Assembly: GCF_014656075.1 (NCBI RefSeq)
Contig: NZ_BNBS01000021.1
Span: 1 to 64,000, forward strand
Length of the DNA stretch: 64,000 nucleotides
Direction: 5' to 3'
Source: Streptomyces hydrogenans
GTDB lineage: Bacteria > Actinomycetota > Actinomycetes > Streptomycetales > Streptomycetaceae
Part shown: one piece after another, positions 33,107 to 41,173 of the stretch
How positions within the stretch are numbered: the first letter of the stretch is position 1
How the letters are laid out: each line of letters begins with the position of its first letter
The notes under the pieces: generated by a model
Database searches by the model: none
Seen by the model: the letters and a program-made list of their open reading frames with translations, nothing else
Told to the model about the DNA's origin: nothing
Made by a program: the position numbers and the translations under genes

Positions 33107-35104
33107 ATGCCGAGCCTCGACGACCTCACCCGCCCGCCCGGCCGCCCCGGCCGCGTCCTCTACGGCGGCGACTGGAACCCCGAACAGTGGCCGGAGGACA
33201 CCTGGCCCGAGGACCTGCGACTGATGCGCCGGGCCGGCGTCACCACCGTCACCCTCGGCGTCTTCTCCTGGTCCCGGCTCGAACCCGAGCCGGGCGCACG
33301 CGAGTTCGGCTGGCTCGACCGGCTCATGGACCTCACCCACGCGCACGGCGTCGACGTCGTCCTCGCCACCCCCACCGCCTCCCCGCCGCCCTGGCTCGGC
33401 CGCCGCCACCCCGAGTCGCTGCCCCGAGACGAGGACGGCCGCACCGAATGGTGGGGCTCCCGCCAGCACTTCTCCCACTCCAGCCCCGCCTACCGCCGCC
33501 ACGCCGCCGCGATCACCGAGGACCTCGCCGCCCGCTACGCCGCCCACCCGGCCCTCGTCATGTGGCACATCAACAACGAGTACTGCACCCACGACTGGGG
33601 CGACGAGGCCGCCCGCACCTTCCGCACCTGGCTCCAGGACCGGTACGGCACCCTCGACGCCCTCAACACCGCCTGGGGCACCGACTTCTGGAGCCAGCGG
33701 TACGCCGCCTGGGAGGAGGTCCTGCCCCCGCGCCGCGCCCACTACCTCCGCAACCCCGCCCACGTCCTCGACTTCCGCCGCTACACCTCCGACCAGCTCC
33801 TGGAGTGCTACCGCGCCGAACGCGACATCGTCCGCAAGCACACCCCCCACCTCCCGGTCACCACCAACTTCATGCCCTTCTGGTCCGGACAGGACGGCTG
33901 GGCCTGGGCCGCCGAGGAGGACGTCGTCTCCGTCGACGTCTACCCCGACCCCGCCGAGCCCCGCGCGGGCGGCCACGAGAACGCCCTCGTCGCCGACCTC
34001 ACCCGCGCCGAGGCCGGCGGCCGCCCCTGGATGGTCATGGAACAGGCCGCCGGCGCCGTCAACTGGCGCCCCGTCAACCACCCCAAGCCCGAAGGGCTCA
34101 ACCGGCTCTGGACCCTCCAGGCCGTCGCCCGCGGCGCCGACGCCGTGCACTACTTCCAGTGGCGCCCCTCCCGCCAGGGCGCCGAGAAGTTCCACTCCGG
34201 CATGCTCGGCCACAGCGGCGAACACGGCCGCGCCTTCCGCGAGACCGTCCGCATCGGCGCCGACCTCGCCCGCCTCGGCCCCCGCGTCGCCGGCAGCCGC
34301 CTCCCCGACGGCGGCGTCGCCCTCCTCCACGACTGGGACTCCTGGTGGGCCGGCCGCCACGAGGGCGCCCTCTCCGCCCACCTCGACCAGGGCGACCTGG
34401 TCCGCGCCTGGCACCGCGCCCTCTGGGACGCCGGCCTCCCCGTCACCTTCGCCCACCCCCACCACGACCTGACCGCCCACCCCCTCGTCGTCGTCCCCCA
34501 CCTCTACCTCCTCGACGACACCGCGATCGACGCCCTGGAGCGGTACGTCTCCGGCGGCGGCCGCCTCGTCTGCGGCTTCTTCACCGGCGTCGCCGACCCC
34601 GACGACCGGATCCGCCCCGGTGGCACGGACGCCCGCCTCCGCGCGCTCCTCGGCATCGACCGGATCGACGAGTGGTGGCCCCTCGCCCCCGGCGAGCACG
34701 CCGACTGCGGCACCTTCCGCGGCACCCTCTGGTCCGAGGAACTCGTCCCCGCCCCCGGCACCGAGACCCTGGCCGCCTACCGGGGCGGCGCGCTCGACGG
34801 CCGCCCCGCCGTCCTCCGCCACGGCCGCGCCCGCTACCTCTCCACCCTCCCCGAACCCGACGCCCTGCGCGCCCTGCTCGCCGAAGCCGCCCACGAGGCC
34901 GGCGTCCGGCCCGCCCTCGACGGCCTGCCCGACGGCGTCGAGGCCGTCCGCCGGGGCGAGCTGCTCTTCCTGCTCCACCACGGCCCCGCCCCGGTCACCG
35001 TCGCCGTCCCGGGCCGCCACCGGGACCTGCTCACCGGCACCACCGTCGACGACACCCTCACCCTCGACCGCTTCGGCGCCGCCGTCCTGGAGGAGCACCC
35101 ATGA
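33107..35104 (+). CDS. GH42 beta-galactosidase-like enzyme lacking the zinc cysteines
   Basis: A 665-aa intracellular GH42 enzyme. The start LYGGDWNPEQWPEDTW is diagnostic; catalytic acid/base E158 lies in WHINNEYC and the nucleophile E312 in MVMEQAAG. Domain B (glutamine-amidotransferase-like trimerisation domain) spans about 400-590 and a small beta-sandwich closes the protein. Unlike the second GH42 (51227-53248) it has no CxCxxC metal cluster. It would remove beta-galactosyl or alpha-L-arabinopyranosyl units from imported oligosaccharides. The stop overlaps the GH95 start (ATGA). Confidence 0.93.
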   Translation: MPSLDDLTRPPGRPGRVLYGGDWNPEQWPEDTWPEDLRLMRRAGVTTVTLGVFSWSRLEPEPGAREFGWLDRLMDLTHAHGVDVVLATPTASPPPWLGRRHPESLPRDEDGRTEWWGSRQHFSHSSPAYRRHAAAITEDLAARYAAHPALVMWHINNEYCTHDWGDEAARTFRTWLQDRYGTLDALNTAWGTDFWSQRYAAWEEVLPPRRAHYLRNPAHVLDFRRYTSDQLLECYRAERDIVRKHTPHLPVTTNFMPFWSGQDGWAWAAEEDVVSVDVYPDPAEPRAGGHENALVADLTRAEAGGRPWMVMEQAAGAVNWRPVNHPKPEGLNRLWTLQAVARGADAVHYFQWRPSRQGAEKFHSGMLGHSGEHGRAFRETVRIGADLARLGPRVAGSRLPDGGVALLHDWDSWWAGRHEGALSAHLDQGDLVRAWHRALWDAGLPVTFAHPHHDLTAHPLVVVPHLYLLDDTAIDALERYVSGGGRLVCGFFTGVADPDDRIRPGGTDARLRALLGIDRIDEWWPLAPGEHADCGTFRGTLWSEELVPAPGTETLAAYRGGALDGRPAVLRHGRARYLSTLPEPDALRALLAEAAHEAGVRPALDGLPDGVEAVRRGELLFLLHHGPAPVTVAVPGRHRDLLTGTTVDDTLTLDRFGAAVLEEHP

Positions 35105-37344
35105 GCGCACCCGCCCCCGCGTCCCCGCCCGCCTCCCCGGCGGGCCCCGTCCACGGCACCTGGGAACCCGCGCCCGCCGCCCGCTGGGAGGACGCCTTCC
35201 CCGCCGGGAACGGACGCCACGGGGCCCTGGTGTACGGCGACCCGGTGGACGACCGGGTGATCGTCACCCACCACACCCTCGTCCGCCCCCACCACGCCCC
35301 CGGCGACACCGACCCGCCCCGCCTCGCCGACCGGCTCCCCGCCCTCCAGGACGCCCTCCTCTCCGGCGACCCGACCGCCGCCGAGACCTTCACCGACGGC
35401 CGCCCGCTGCGCTGGATCCAGCCCTTCCACCCGGGCTTCCTCACCCGCGTCCTCGACGAGGCCCCGGCCGGCGGGCGCGCCGTGCGCCGCGAGGCCGACT
35501 TCACCACCGGCGTCGTCACCGCCACCGCGGGGCCCCGCGCCAGCCGGGTCCTCGTCTCGCGCGCCGACGACGTCCTCGTCCAGTACGTCACGGAGCCGGG
35601 CCCCCGCGTCCACGTCGAGCTCGACCACCGCCTCGACGGCGCCCCGCCCGGTCTCACCGCGGGCCGCGGCATCACCACCGCCCACGGCGAGACCGTACTC
35701 ACCCTGCGCGCGGGCTACCCCGGCTCCACCCTCGGCTACACCGGCGTCACCCTCGTCCTCACCGACACCGGACGCACCACCCTCACCGACCGCGGCATCC
35801 GCGTCGAGGGCGCCCGCCGCCTCCTCCTGCTCACCCGCGTCCACCGCCACGACGGCCCCCACGACCCCGCCGGGGAGACCGCCGCCCTCCGCGCCCTCGC
35901 CGGGGAGGACGGCCCCGCCGCCGCGTACGCCCGGCTCCTCGCCCGGCACACCGCCCTGCACGGCGCCGCCTACCGCCGGGTCGCCCTCGACCTCGCCGCC
36001 GACCCCGCCGAACGGGCCCTGCCCGGCTCGGCGCTGCTGGCCCGGCCCGCCGGACCCGCCCTCCTCGAACGCCTCTTCGCCGCGGGCCGTCACCACCTCC
36101 TCTCCTCCGCCGGCCTCCACCCGCCCCGCCTGTGCGGGCTGTGGACCGGCGACTGGGACACCGCCTGGTCCGGCGGCTTCACCACCGACGCCAACCTCGC
36201 CCTCCAGACCGCCTCCGCCGTCGCCGCCGACCTGCCCGAGGTCACCGAGGCCCTCCGCACCCTGATCCGGGGCCAGCGCGCCGACTGGCGGGACAACGCC
36301 CGGGCCGTCTTCGGCACCCGGGGCGTCGTCGCCCCCGCCCACACCGACGGCGAGAGCGGCCACACGTACCACTTCGACCGGGAGTACCCCCTCCACCTGT
36401 GGACCGCCGCCGCCGACTGGCTGCTCCTCCCGCTCCTCGAAGCCGACGAGGCCGACGGCCGCCGCGACCCCTGGCTCACCGGGATGCTCCTCGAACTCGC
36501 CGACTTCTACGAGGACTTCCTCACCCGCACCGGCCCCGACGGGCACCTCGCCGTCGTCCCCTCCTACTCACCGGAGAACCGCCCGCGCGGCGGCAGCTGG
36601 GGCGCCGTCAACGCCACCATGGACCTCGCCGCCGCCCGCCACGCCCTCACCGCCGCCGCCGACCGCGCCCCCGCCGGACGGGCCGCCCGCCTCCGGGCCC
36701 TCGCCGACCGCCTCCCGCCGTACCGCGTCAACGACGACGGCGCCCTCGCCGAATGGGCCTGGCCCGGCCTCGGCGACCGCTACGACCACCGCCACCTCAG
36801 CCACCTCTACCCCGTCTGGCCGCTCGACGAGATCACTCCGTACGACACCCCCGAACAGGCCCGGGCCGCCGCCCGCGCCCTCGCCCTGCGCGGCCACGAG
36901 AACGACTCGGCCCACGGCCACCTCCACCAGGGCCTCATCGCCGCCCGGCTCGGCGACGCGGCACGCACCGGGGACGCCCTCCGCCGCGTCCTCGGCGGCG
37001 ACTTCTTCCACGCCTCCCTGATGAGCGCCCACTATCCGAAGCGGGACGTCTACAACGCCGACGCCGCCCACGCCCTGCCCGCCCTCCTCGTCGAGGCGCT
37101 GGTCCGCTCCACCCCGGGCCGGCTCGTGCTGCTGCCCGCGCCGCCGCCCGGACTCTGCGCCCGCGGCCGGCTCACCGGCGTCCGCACCCGTTTCGGCGCC
37201 CGGCTCGACCTCGCCTGGGCACCGGGGGAGTACCGGGCCGTCCTGCGCCCCGCCCGGGACGCCGACGTCGAACTGTGCGCCCCCGAGGGCCGGCGGCGGC
37301 TGGCGCTCCGGGCGGGCGAGGAGCACGTCCTCGTCAGCCCGTGA
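35101..37344 (+). CDS. GH95 alpha-L-fucosidase/alpha-L-galactosidase
   Basis: A 747-aa inverting glycosidase with no signal peptide. The N-terminal beta-sandwich starts WEDAFPAGNGRHGALVYG. The (alpha/alpha)6 barrel shows WSGGFTTDANLALQT (catalytic asparagine region), SYSPENRP...NATMDLAAARHAL, and DHRHLSHLYPVWP. These are the GH95 landmarks. Substrates in plants would be fucosylated xyloglucan or arabinogalactan, or L-galactose-bearing side chains. ATG overlaps the GH42 stop, and its last 11 nt overlap the convergent LacI gene. Confidence 0.93.
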   Translation: MSAPAPASPPASPAGPVHGTWEPAPAARWEDAFPAGNGRHGALVYGDPVDDRVIVTHHTLVRPHHAPGDTDPPRLADRLPALQDALLSGDPTAAETFTDGRPLRWIQPFHPGFLTRVLDEAPAGGRAVRREADFTTGVVTATAGPRASRVLVSRADDVLVQYVTEPGPRVHVELDHRLDGAPPGLTAGRGITTAHGETVLTLRAGYPGSTLGYTGVTLVLTDTGRTTLTDRGIRVEGARRLLLLTRVHRHDGPHDPAGETAALRALAGEDGPAAAYARLLARHTALHGAAYRRVALDLAADPAERALPGSALLARPAGPALLERLFAAGRHHLLSSAGLHPPRLCGLWTGDWDTAWSGGFTTDANLALQTASAVAADLPEVTEALRTLIRGQRADWRDNARAVFGTRGVVAPAHTDGESGHTYHFDREYPLHLWTAAADWLLLPLLEADEADGRRDPWLTGMLLELADFYEDFLTRTGPDGHLAVVPSYSPENRPRGGSWGAVNATMDLAAARHALTAAADRAPAGRAARLRALADRLPPYRVNDDGALAEWAWPGLGDRYDHRHLSHLYPVWPLDEITPYDTPEQARAAARALALRGHENDSAHGHLHQGLIAARLGDAARTGDALRRVLGGDFFHASLMSAHYPKRDVYNADAAHALPALLVEALVRSTPGRLVLLPAPPPGLCARGRLTGVRTRFGARLDLAWAPGEYRAVLRPARDADVELCAPEGRRRLALRAGEEHVLVSP

Positions 37345-38365
37345 GCCGGCGGGAGGGCGGCGGACCCGAACTGGCCCGCACGGTCAGCACCGGGGTGAGC
37401 AGCTCCACCCCGGTCGCGTCCGGCCCGCCCGGCCCGGTGAGCCGGGCGAACAGCCGCTCCACCGCCCGCCGTCCCAGCTCCTGCGCCGGGATCGCCACCG
37501 AGGTGAGCGGCACGGACGCCTGCGCGGCCACCGCCTCCGGGCAGACCGCGACCACCGACACGTCCTCCGGCACCGCCCGGCCGGTCCGCCGCAGCAGGGC
37601 CAGCAGCGGCTCCACCGCCGTCTCGTTCTGCACCACGAAGGCGCTGACCCCCGGGCGCTCGTCCAGGATCCGCGCCAGCACACCGGCGACGGCGTCGTGA
37701 CTGCCGTCGCACGGCCGGTGCAGCAGCCCCACGCCCAGCCGCCCGGCCCGCTCGCGCAGCCCGCCGAGGGTCCGCTCGGCGAAGCCGGTGTGCCGGGCGT
37801 ACACCCCGGGGGAGCCGCCGACGACGGCGATCTCCCGGTGCCCGAGCCCGGCCAGGTGCTCGACGCAGAGCGCCCCGGCCGCCGCGAAGTCCAGGTCCAC
37901 GCAGTTCAGTCCGGCCGGATCGGCGGGCAGCCCGACGAGGACGGCGGGCGGGGCCGCCGCGCGCAGCACCGGCAGCCGCCCGTCGTCGAGCTGCACGTCC
38001 ATGAGGATCACGGCCTCGGCGAGCCCGCTGCCGGTGACCCGGCGCAGCGCCGAGGGCCCCTCCTCGCCGGTGAGCAGCAGCACGTCGTAGCCGCGCGCCC
38101 GGGCCGTGGTGGCGACGGCCACCGCGATCTCCAGCATCACCGGCACGTACATGTCGGTGCGCAACGGCACCATCAGCGCGATGATCCGCGAGCGGCTGCT
38201 GGCGAGCGCCCTGGCGCCGGCGTGCGGCTGGTACCCGAGCTGCTCGATGCTGGCCCGGACCCGCCGCCGGGTGAGGTCGGAGATGGGCCGCTTGCCGCTC
38301 AGGACATAGCTCACCGTGCTGGCCGACACCCCGGCGTGGCGGGCGACCTCGGCAAGCGTGACCAT
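37334..38365 (-). CDS. LacI-family regulator of the GH3/GH42/GH95 locus
   Basis: A 343-aa repressor. The helix-turn-helix is TLAEVARHAGVSASTVSYVL and the hinge helix YQPHAGARALASSRS. The periplasmic-binding-protein-like effector domain follows. The ATG at 38365 with GGGGAG upstream is preferred over the longer frame to 38521, because the HTH begins at residue 2. Its own promoter region carries TCGAAGCGCTTCGA, identical to two sites 9 kb away between GH3 and the importer genes, so it most likely represses those genes and itself. The effector is presumably an imported oligosaccharide or its product. Confidence 0.93.
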   Translation of the reverse strand: MVTLAEVARHAGVSASTVSYVLSGKRPISDLTRRRVRASIEQLGYQPHAGARALASSRSRIIALMVPLRTDMYVPVMLEIAVAVATTARARGYDVLLLTGEEGPSALRRVTGSGLAEAVILMDVQLDDGRLPVLRAAAPPAVLVGLPADPAGLNCVDLDFAAAGALCVEHLAGLGHREIAVVGGSPGVYARHTGFAERTLGGLRERAGRLGVGLLHRPCDGSHDAVAGVLARILDERPGVSAFVVQNETAVEPLLALLRRTGRAVPEDVSVVAVCPEAVAAQASVPLTSVAIPAQELGRRAVERLFARLTGPGGPDATGVELLTPVLTVRASSGPPPSRRLTG

Positions 38366-38395
38366 CCGATCTCCCCTGCGGCCGGGACGGGCGAA

Positions 38396-38432
38396 TCGCT
38401 TCGACGGAGCCGTCGGAAGATCGCTTCGACGG
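38396..38432. promoter_or_regulatory. direct repeat of operator half-sites TCGCTTCGACGG
   Basis: TCGCTTCGACGG occurs at 38396-38407 and 38421-38432, 25 nt apart, in the leader of the LacI gene. Each contains a half of the TCGAAGCGCTTCGA palindrome and could be a secondary autoregulatory site. Confidence 0.5.
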
Positions 38433-38441
38433 CTCAGCAGG

Positions 38442-38470
38442 ACGGTAACGCGGGCGAGTTGACGTGTCCA
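38442..38470 (-). promoter_or_regulatory. promoter of the LacI gene, TGGACA-17-TACCGT
   Basis: On the minus strand TGGACA (38470-38465), 17 nt, then TACCGT (38447-38442). The full operator is upstream of the -35 and the two half-sites are downstream of the -10. Confidence 0.5.
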
Positions 38471-38490
38471 GACTGCGGGGAGGGGCAATA

Positions 38491-38504
38491 TCGAAGCGCT
38501 TCGA
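38491..38504. promoter_or_regulatory. LacI operator TCGAAGCGCTTCGA, autoregulatory
   Basis: Third identical 14-nt perfect palindrome, 126 nt upstream of the LacI start, linking this regulator to the 29077-29459 control region. Confidence 0.75.
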
Positions 38505-38540
38505 CTCGTGGCGTGCGCCACCCTCCGCGCAGGGCAAACC

Positions 38541-38573
38541 GAACCGTTCAGTCTTGACCCTGAACCGATCGGT
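38541..38573. promoter_or_regulatory. palindromes GAACCGTTC and ACCGATCGGT ahead of the monooxygenase gene
   Basis: 38541-38549 is a 9-nt palindrome with a central base and 38564-38573 a perfect 10-nt palindrome, with TTGACC (38554-38559) between them. The arrangement suggests a TetR-type operator; no TetR gene is in the window. Confidence 0.45.
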
Positions 38574-38634
38574 GTAGTTCAGTGGGTGCGCAGGGTGGCG
38601 GGCGGCCACCGGGGCGGGACGAGGGAGGCCGGAG

Positions 38635-38937
38635 ATGTTCGCGGTGGTGTACCGGTGGCGGGTGCGGCCGGAGAAGGAGCAGCTGCTCGTCGACGGCTGG
38701 CACCGGGTGACCCTGGCGATCCGTCAGGAGTGCGGCAGCTACGGCTCCCGGCTCCACCGGGCGGACGACGGCACCTGGGTGGCGTACGCCCGCTGGCCCG
38801 ACCGGGAGACCCGGGAGAAGTGCGGAACCCCCGACCCGGTGGGCGAGGCGATGATGCGCGGGGCGATCGACGAGTACTTCGCGGAGACGCGCCTCACCCT
38901 CGTCGACGACCTGCTCGCCGAGCCGGAACCCGCCTGA
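38635..38937 (+). CDS. antibiotic biosynthesis monooxygenase-fold protein
   Basis: A 100-aa dimeric ferredoxin-like ABM protein. FAVVYRWRVRPEKEQLLVDG starts the fold, and GSYGSRLHRADDGTWVAYAR with WPDRETREKC completes it. Relatives are quinol/anthrone monooxygenases or stress proteins. The ATG has GAGGGAGGCCGGAG immediately upstream. No operon partner. Confidence 0.82.
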   Translation: MFAVVYRWRVRPEKEQLLVDGWHRVTLAIRQECGSYGSRLHRADDGTWVAYARWPDRETREKCGTPDPVGEAMMRGAIDEYFAETRLTLVDDLLAEPEPA

Positions 38938-38938
38938 C

Positions 38939-38963
38939 GGCGGTCCCGCCGGAGCGGGCCGCC
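38939..38963. terminator. possible hairpin between convergent genes
   Basis: GGCGGTCCCG at 38939-38948 pairs with CGGGCCGCC at 38955-38963, with one bulged T. It lies between the monooxygenase and the U32-like gene. Confidence 0.4.
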
Positions 38964-38982
38964 GCCGGGACGCGCGGGGGCG

Positions 38983-39936
38983 TCAGGGCGCCTCGCGGGG
39001 GAAGCGCGTCAGCGGGCCGGGGTCGTGGCTGCCGGGCGGGGACATGGTCCCGGCGGCGCCGTGCCGGGCCAGCTGGTCCAGGACCAGGCGGCCGCGCCGG
39101 ACCCGCTCGCGGGCGGTGGCCAGCGCGTGCTCCCGCAGGTGGGCCCCGTACGGGTAGATGCCGGCCGCCCGGCTCAACCCGAACTTCAGGTACAACGGCG
39201 CGGCCCTGCGCACCAGTTCGGCCACCTCGTGCAGCCGGACGTAGCCGCCGAGGTCGTCCGGCGCCTCCACGTAGAGGTCCATCGGCGCGGCGCTGACCCG
39301 GCGGATCTCGGTGAGGTGGGCGGGCGTCAGGTCCGAGGGGACGTTCAGGGAATCGGCGCCGAGCCGCTCGTAGACCGCGTACGACGCCGGGTTCACCGGG
39401 CCGATCAGCGCCGACACCTTGAACCGCATCCCGGCGGGCAGCACCCCGGCGGTCCGCATCCGGTGCAGGGTCCACAGCACGCCCTCGTCCGCCACCAGCA
39501 GCGCGCCCACGCCCAGCTCGGCGGCCCGCAGCGCGTCCTCCACACAGCCGGCGAGCGCGTCGTGGCCCCGGGCGCGGGGCCCGGCGCCGCCCGAGTCGGT
39601 CCGGGTCGCCGCCCCGGTGTCCCAGGTGCCGCGCGGGCCGGTGAACAGGCAGAGCTCCACGGCCCGTTCGGCGCAGGCCGCCACCATCTCGGCGATCTCG
39701 GCGTCGGTGAGCATCCACACCCCGCTGCCCTGGCTCACCCGGTGCACCGGCACGTCGAGCCGCGCGCTCTCCGCGAGCACCGCCGCCAGCGCCTCCGGGC
39801 CCTCCACGGACGGCACCTCGGTCCGCCACCGGCCCCCGTCCGGAAAGGCGTGCGGGGACGAGTCGGCGGGATCGGGCGGCGGGACGGGGTGGCCGATGCG
39901 GCGGAGGGCTGCCGTTCCGGGGTGGTGCGAAGACAT
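38983..39936 (-). CDS. peptidase U32-like protein
   Basis: A 317-aa TIM-barrel-like protein resembling the U32 peptidase/collagenase-like group. Relevant segments are ELCLFTGPRGTWDTG, LLVADEGVLWTLHRM, FKVSALIGPVNPASYAVYERLGADSLNVPSDLT and LYLKFGLSRAAGIYPYG. The cysteines that bind an iron-sulfur cluster in RlhA/UbiU-type members are not seen, so the reaction is unknown. The ATG at 39936 is the natural start. The 217-nt upstream gap holds tandem GC repeats. Confidence 0.72.
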   Translation of the reverse strand: MSSHHPGTAALRRIGHPVPPPDPADSSPHAFPDGGRWRTEVPSVEGPEALAAVLAESARLDVPVHRVSQGSGVWMLTDAEIAEMVAACAERAVELCLFTGPRGTWDTGAATRTDSGGAGPRARGHDALAGCVEDALRAAELGVGALLVADEGVLWTLHRMRTAGVLPAGMRFKVSALIGPVNPASYAVYERLGADSLNVPSDLTPAHLTEIRRVSAAPMDLYVEAPDDLGGYVRLHEVAELVRRAAPLYLKFGLSRAAGIYPYGAHLREHALATARERVRRGRLVLDQLARHGAAGTMSPPGSHDPGPLTRFPREAP

Positions 39937-40056
39937 CTGACTCCTCGTGTGCGATGGGCCGGACGATGTGCGGGGAGCGGGGCGACCGGACGCCCCGGCG
40001 GGGCACGGCGGGGCACGGCGGGATCGGAGGGACGAGTCGACCCGCTCGGTACGCGG

Positions 40057-40147
40057 CGGGTCCGGGTGTGCGCCTCGGGCCCGGGTGTACGCGGGCCCGG
40101 GGGTACGCGTCGGGCCCCGGCGTACGCGTCGGCCCCGGGTGTACGCA
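40057..40147. repeat. tandem imperfect repeat, unit about 18 nt
   Basis: About five degenerate copies of a GGSCCCGGGTGTACGC unit lie between the dehydrogenase stop and the U32-like gene; a shorter CGGCGGGGCA duplication precedes them near 39995. The region is non-coding on both strands as far as I can tell. Each unit is partly self-complementary and could stack into hairpins. Confidence 0.55.
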
Positions 40148-40153
40148 GCGGGT

Positions 40154-41173
40154 TCAGGGCCGCAGCAGGACCTTGCCGACCGTCGGGTCGTCGCCGCCGA
40201 CCAGGGCCAGCGCCTCGGCGAAGCGCTCCAGCGGGAACTCGTGGGTGACCAGCGGCGCCGGGTCGAGCAGCCCGGTCGCGAAGGCCCGCACCGCGTCCGC
40301 CCAGGCCGCCGAGGAGGCGCCGAAGACGCTCCGCAGCTCCAGCTGGCTCACCGAGAGGTGCACCGGGTCGATGCCGGTGGCGCCCTCCGCGAACATGCCG
40401 GTGAGCACCACCCGGCCGCCCCGGCGGGCGAGCAGGCACGACGAGGCGGCCGTGCCGGGCGCCCCGGCCGTCTCCACCACGAGGTCGAAGGCACCGGGCG
40501 CCGCCTCCCCCGGGGCGAGCGCGGCGCTCGCCCCGAAGTCCAGGGCCCGCGCGGCCCGGGCCGCGCGCGGGACGGCCTCGGCCAGCTCGGCGGGGGAGTC
40601 GGAGGCCAGCCACCGCGTGGCGAGCAGCCCGAGCGTCCCGGCGCCGACGACGGCGATCCGCTCCCCGGGGCGCGGCCCGCCGGCCCGTACCGCCGCCGCG
40701 ACCACCGCCGCCGGCTCCAGCAGGGCGGCGGCCCGCAGGTCGGAGCCGTCCGGCAGGAGGTGGAGGAGGCGGGCGGGGACGAGCAGCCGGTCGGCGAAGG
40801 CGCCCGGTTCGGTGAAGCCGGTCTCCGCGTACCCGGCGGTGCACAGGCTCGTCTCGCCGTACCGGCACCGCTCGCAGGTCCCGCAGCTGCGGAAGCCCTC
40901 CGCGACGCACGGCCGGCCGGCCAGCCCCGGGTCCACCCCGGGGCCGACCGCCTCGACGGTGCCGGACCACTCGTGCCCCGGCACCACCGGGTAGCGCACA
41001 TAGCCGGGCGCCCGCCGCCCCTCGTACACCTCCCGGTCGCTGAGGCAGATCCCGGCGGCGGCGACCCTCACCAGGACCTCGCCCGGGCCGGGTTCGGGCC
41101 GGGGGCGGGTCACGAGCCGGTGCGCACCGGGCCGTTCGACGAGCACGGCACGGTCGGTCGGGCCGCCGGTCAC
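40154..41173 (-). CDS. zinc-dependent medium-chain alcohol/sugar dehydrogenase
   Basis: A 339-aa MDR enzyme. Catalytic-zinc residues are in AGICLSD (Cys) and GHEWSG (His, Glu). The structural zinc site CGTCERCRYGETSLC has all four cysteines, and VVGAGTLGLLA is the nucleotide-binding loop. It would oxidise a polyol, sugar or sugar acid in the same pathway as the enolase-superfamily dehydratase: its GTG start lies in a GTGA overlap with that gene. The exact substrate is not visible. Confidence 0.9.
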   Translation of the reverse strand: MTGGPTDRAVLVERPGAHRLVTRPRPEPGPGEVLVRVAAAGICLSDREVYEGRRAPGYVRYPVVPGHEWSGTVEAVGPGVDPGLAGRPCVAEGFRSCGTCERCRYGETSLCTAGYAETGFTEPGAFADRLLVPARLLHLLPDGSDLRAAALLEPAAVVAAAVRAGGPRPGERIAVVGAGTLGLLATRWLASDSPAELAEAVPRAARAARALDFGASAALAPGEAAPGAFDLVVETAGAPGTAASSCLLARRGGRVVLTGMFAEGATGIDPVHLSVSQLELRSVFGASSAAWADAVRAFATGLLDPAPLVTHEFPLERFAEALALVGGDDPTVGKVLLRP

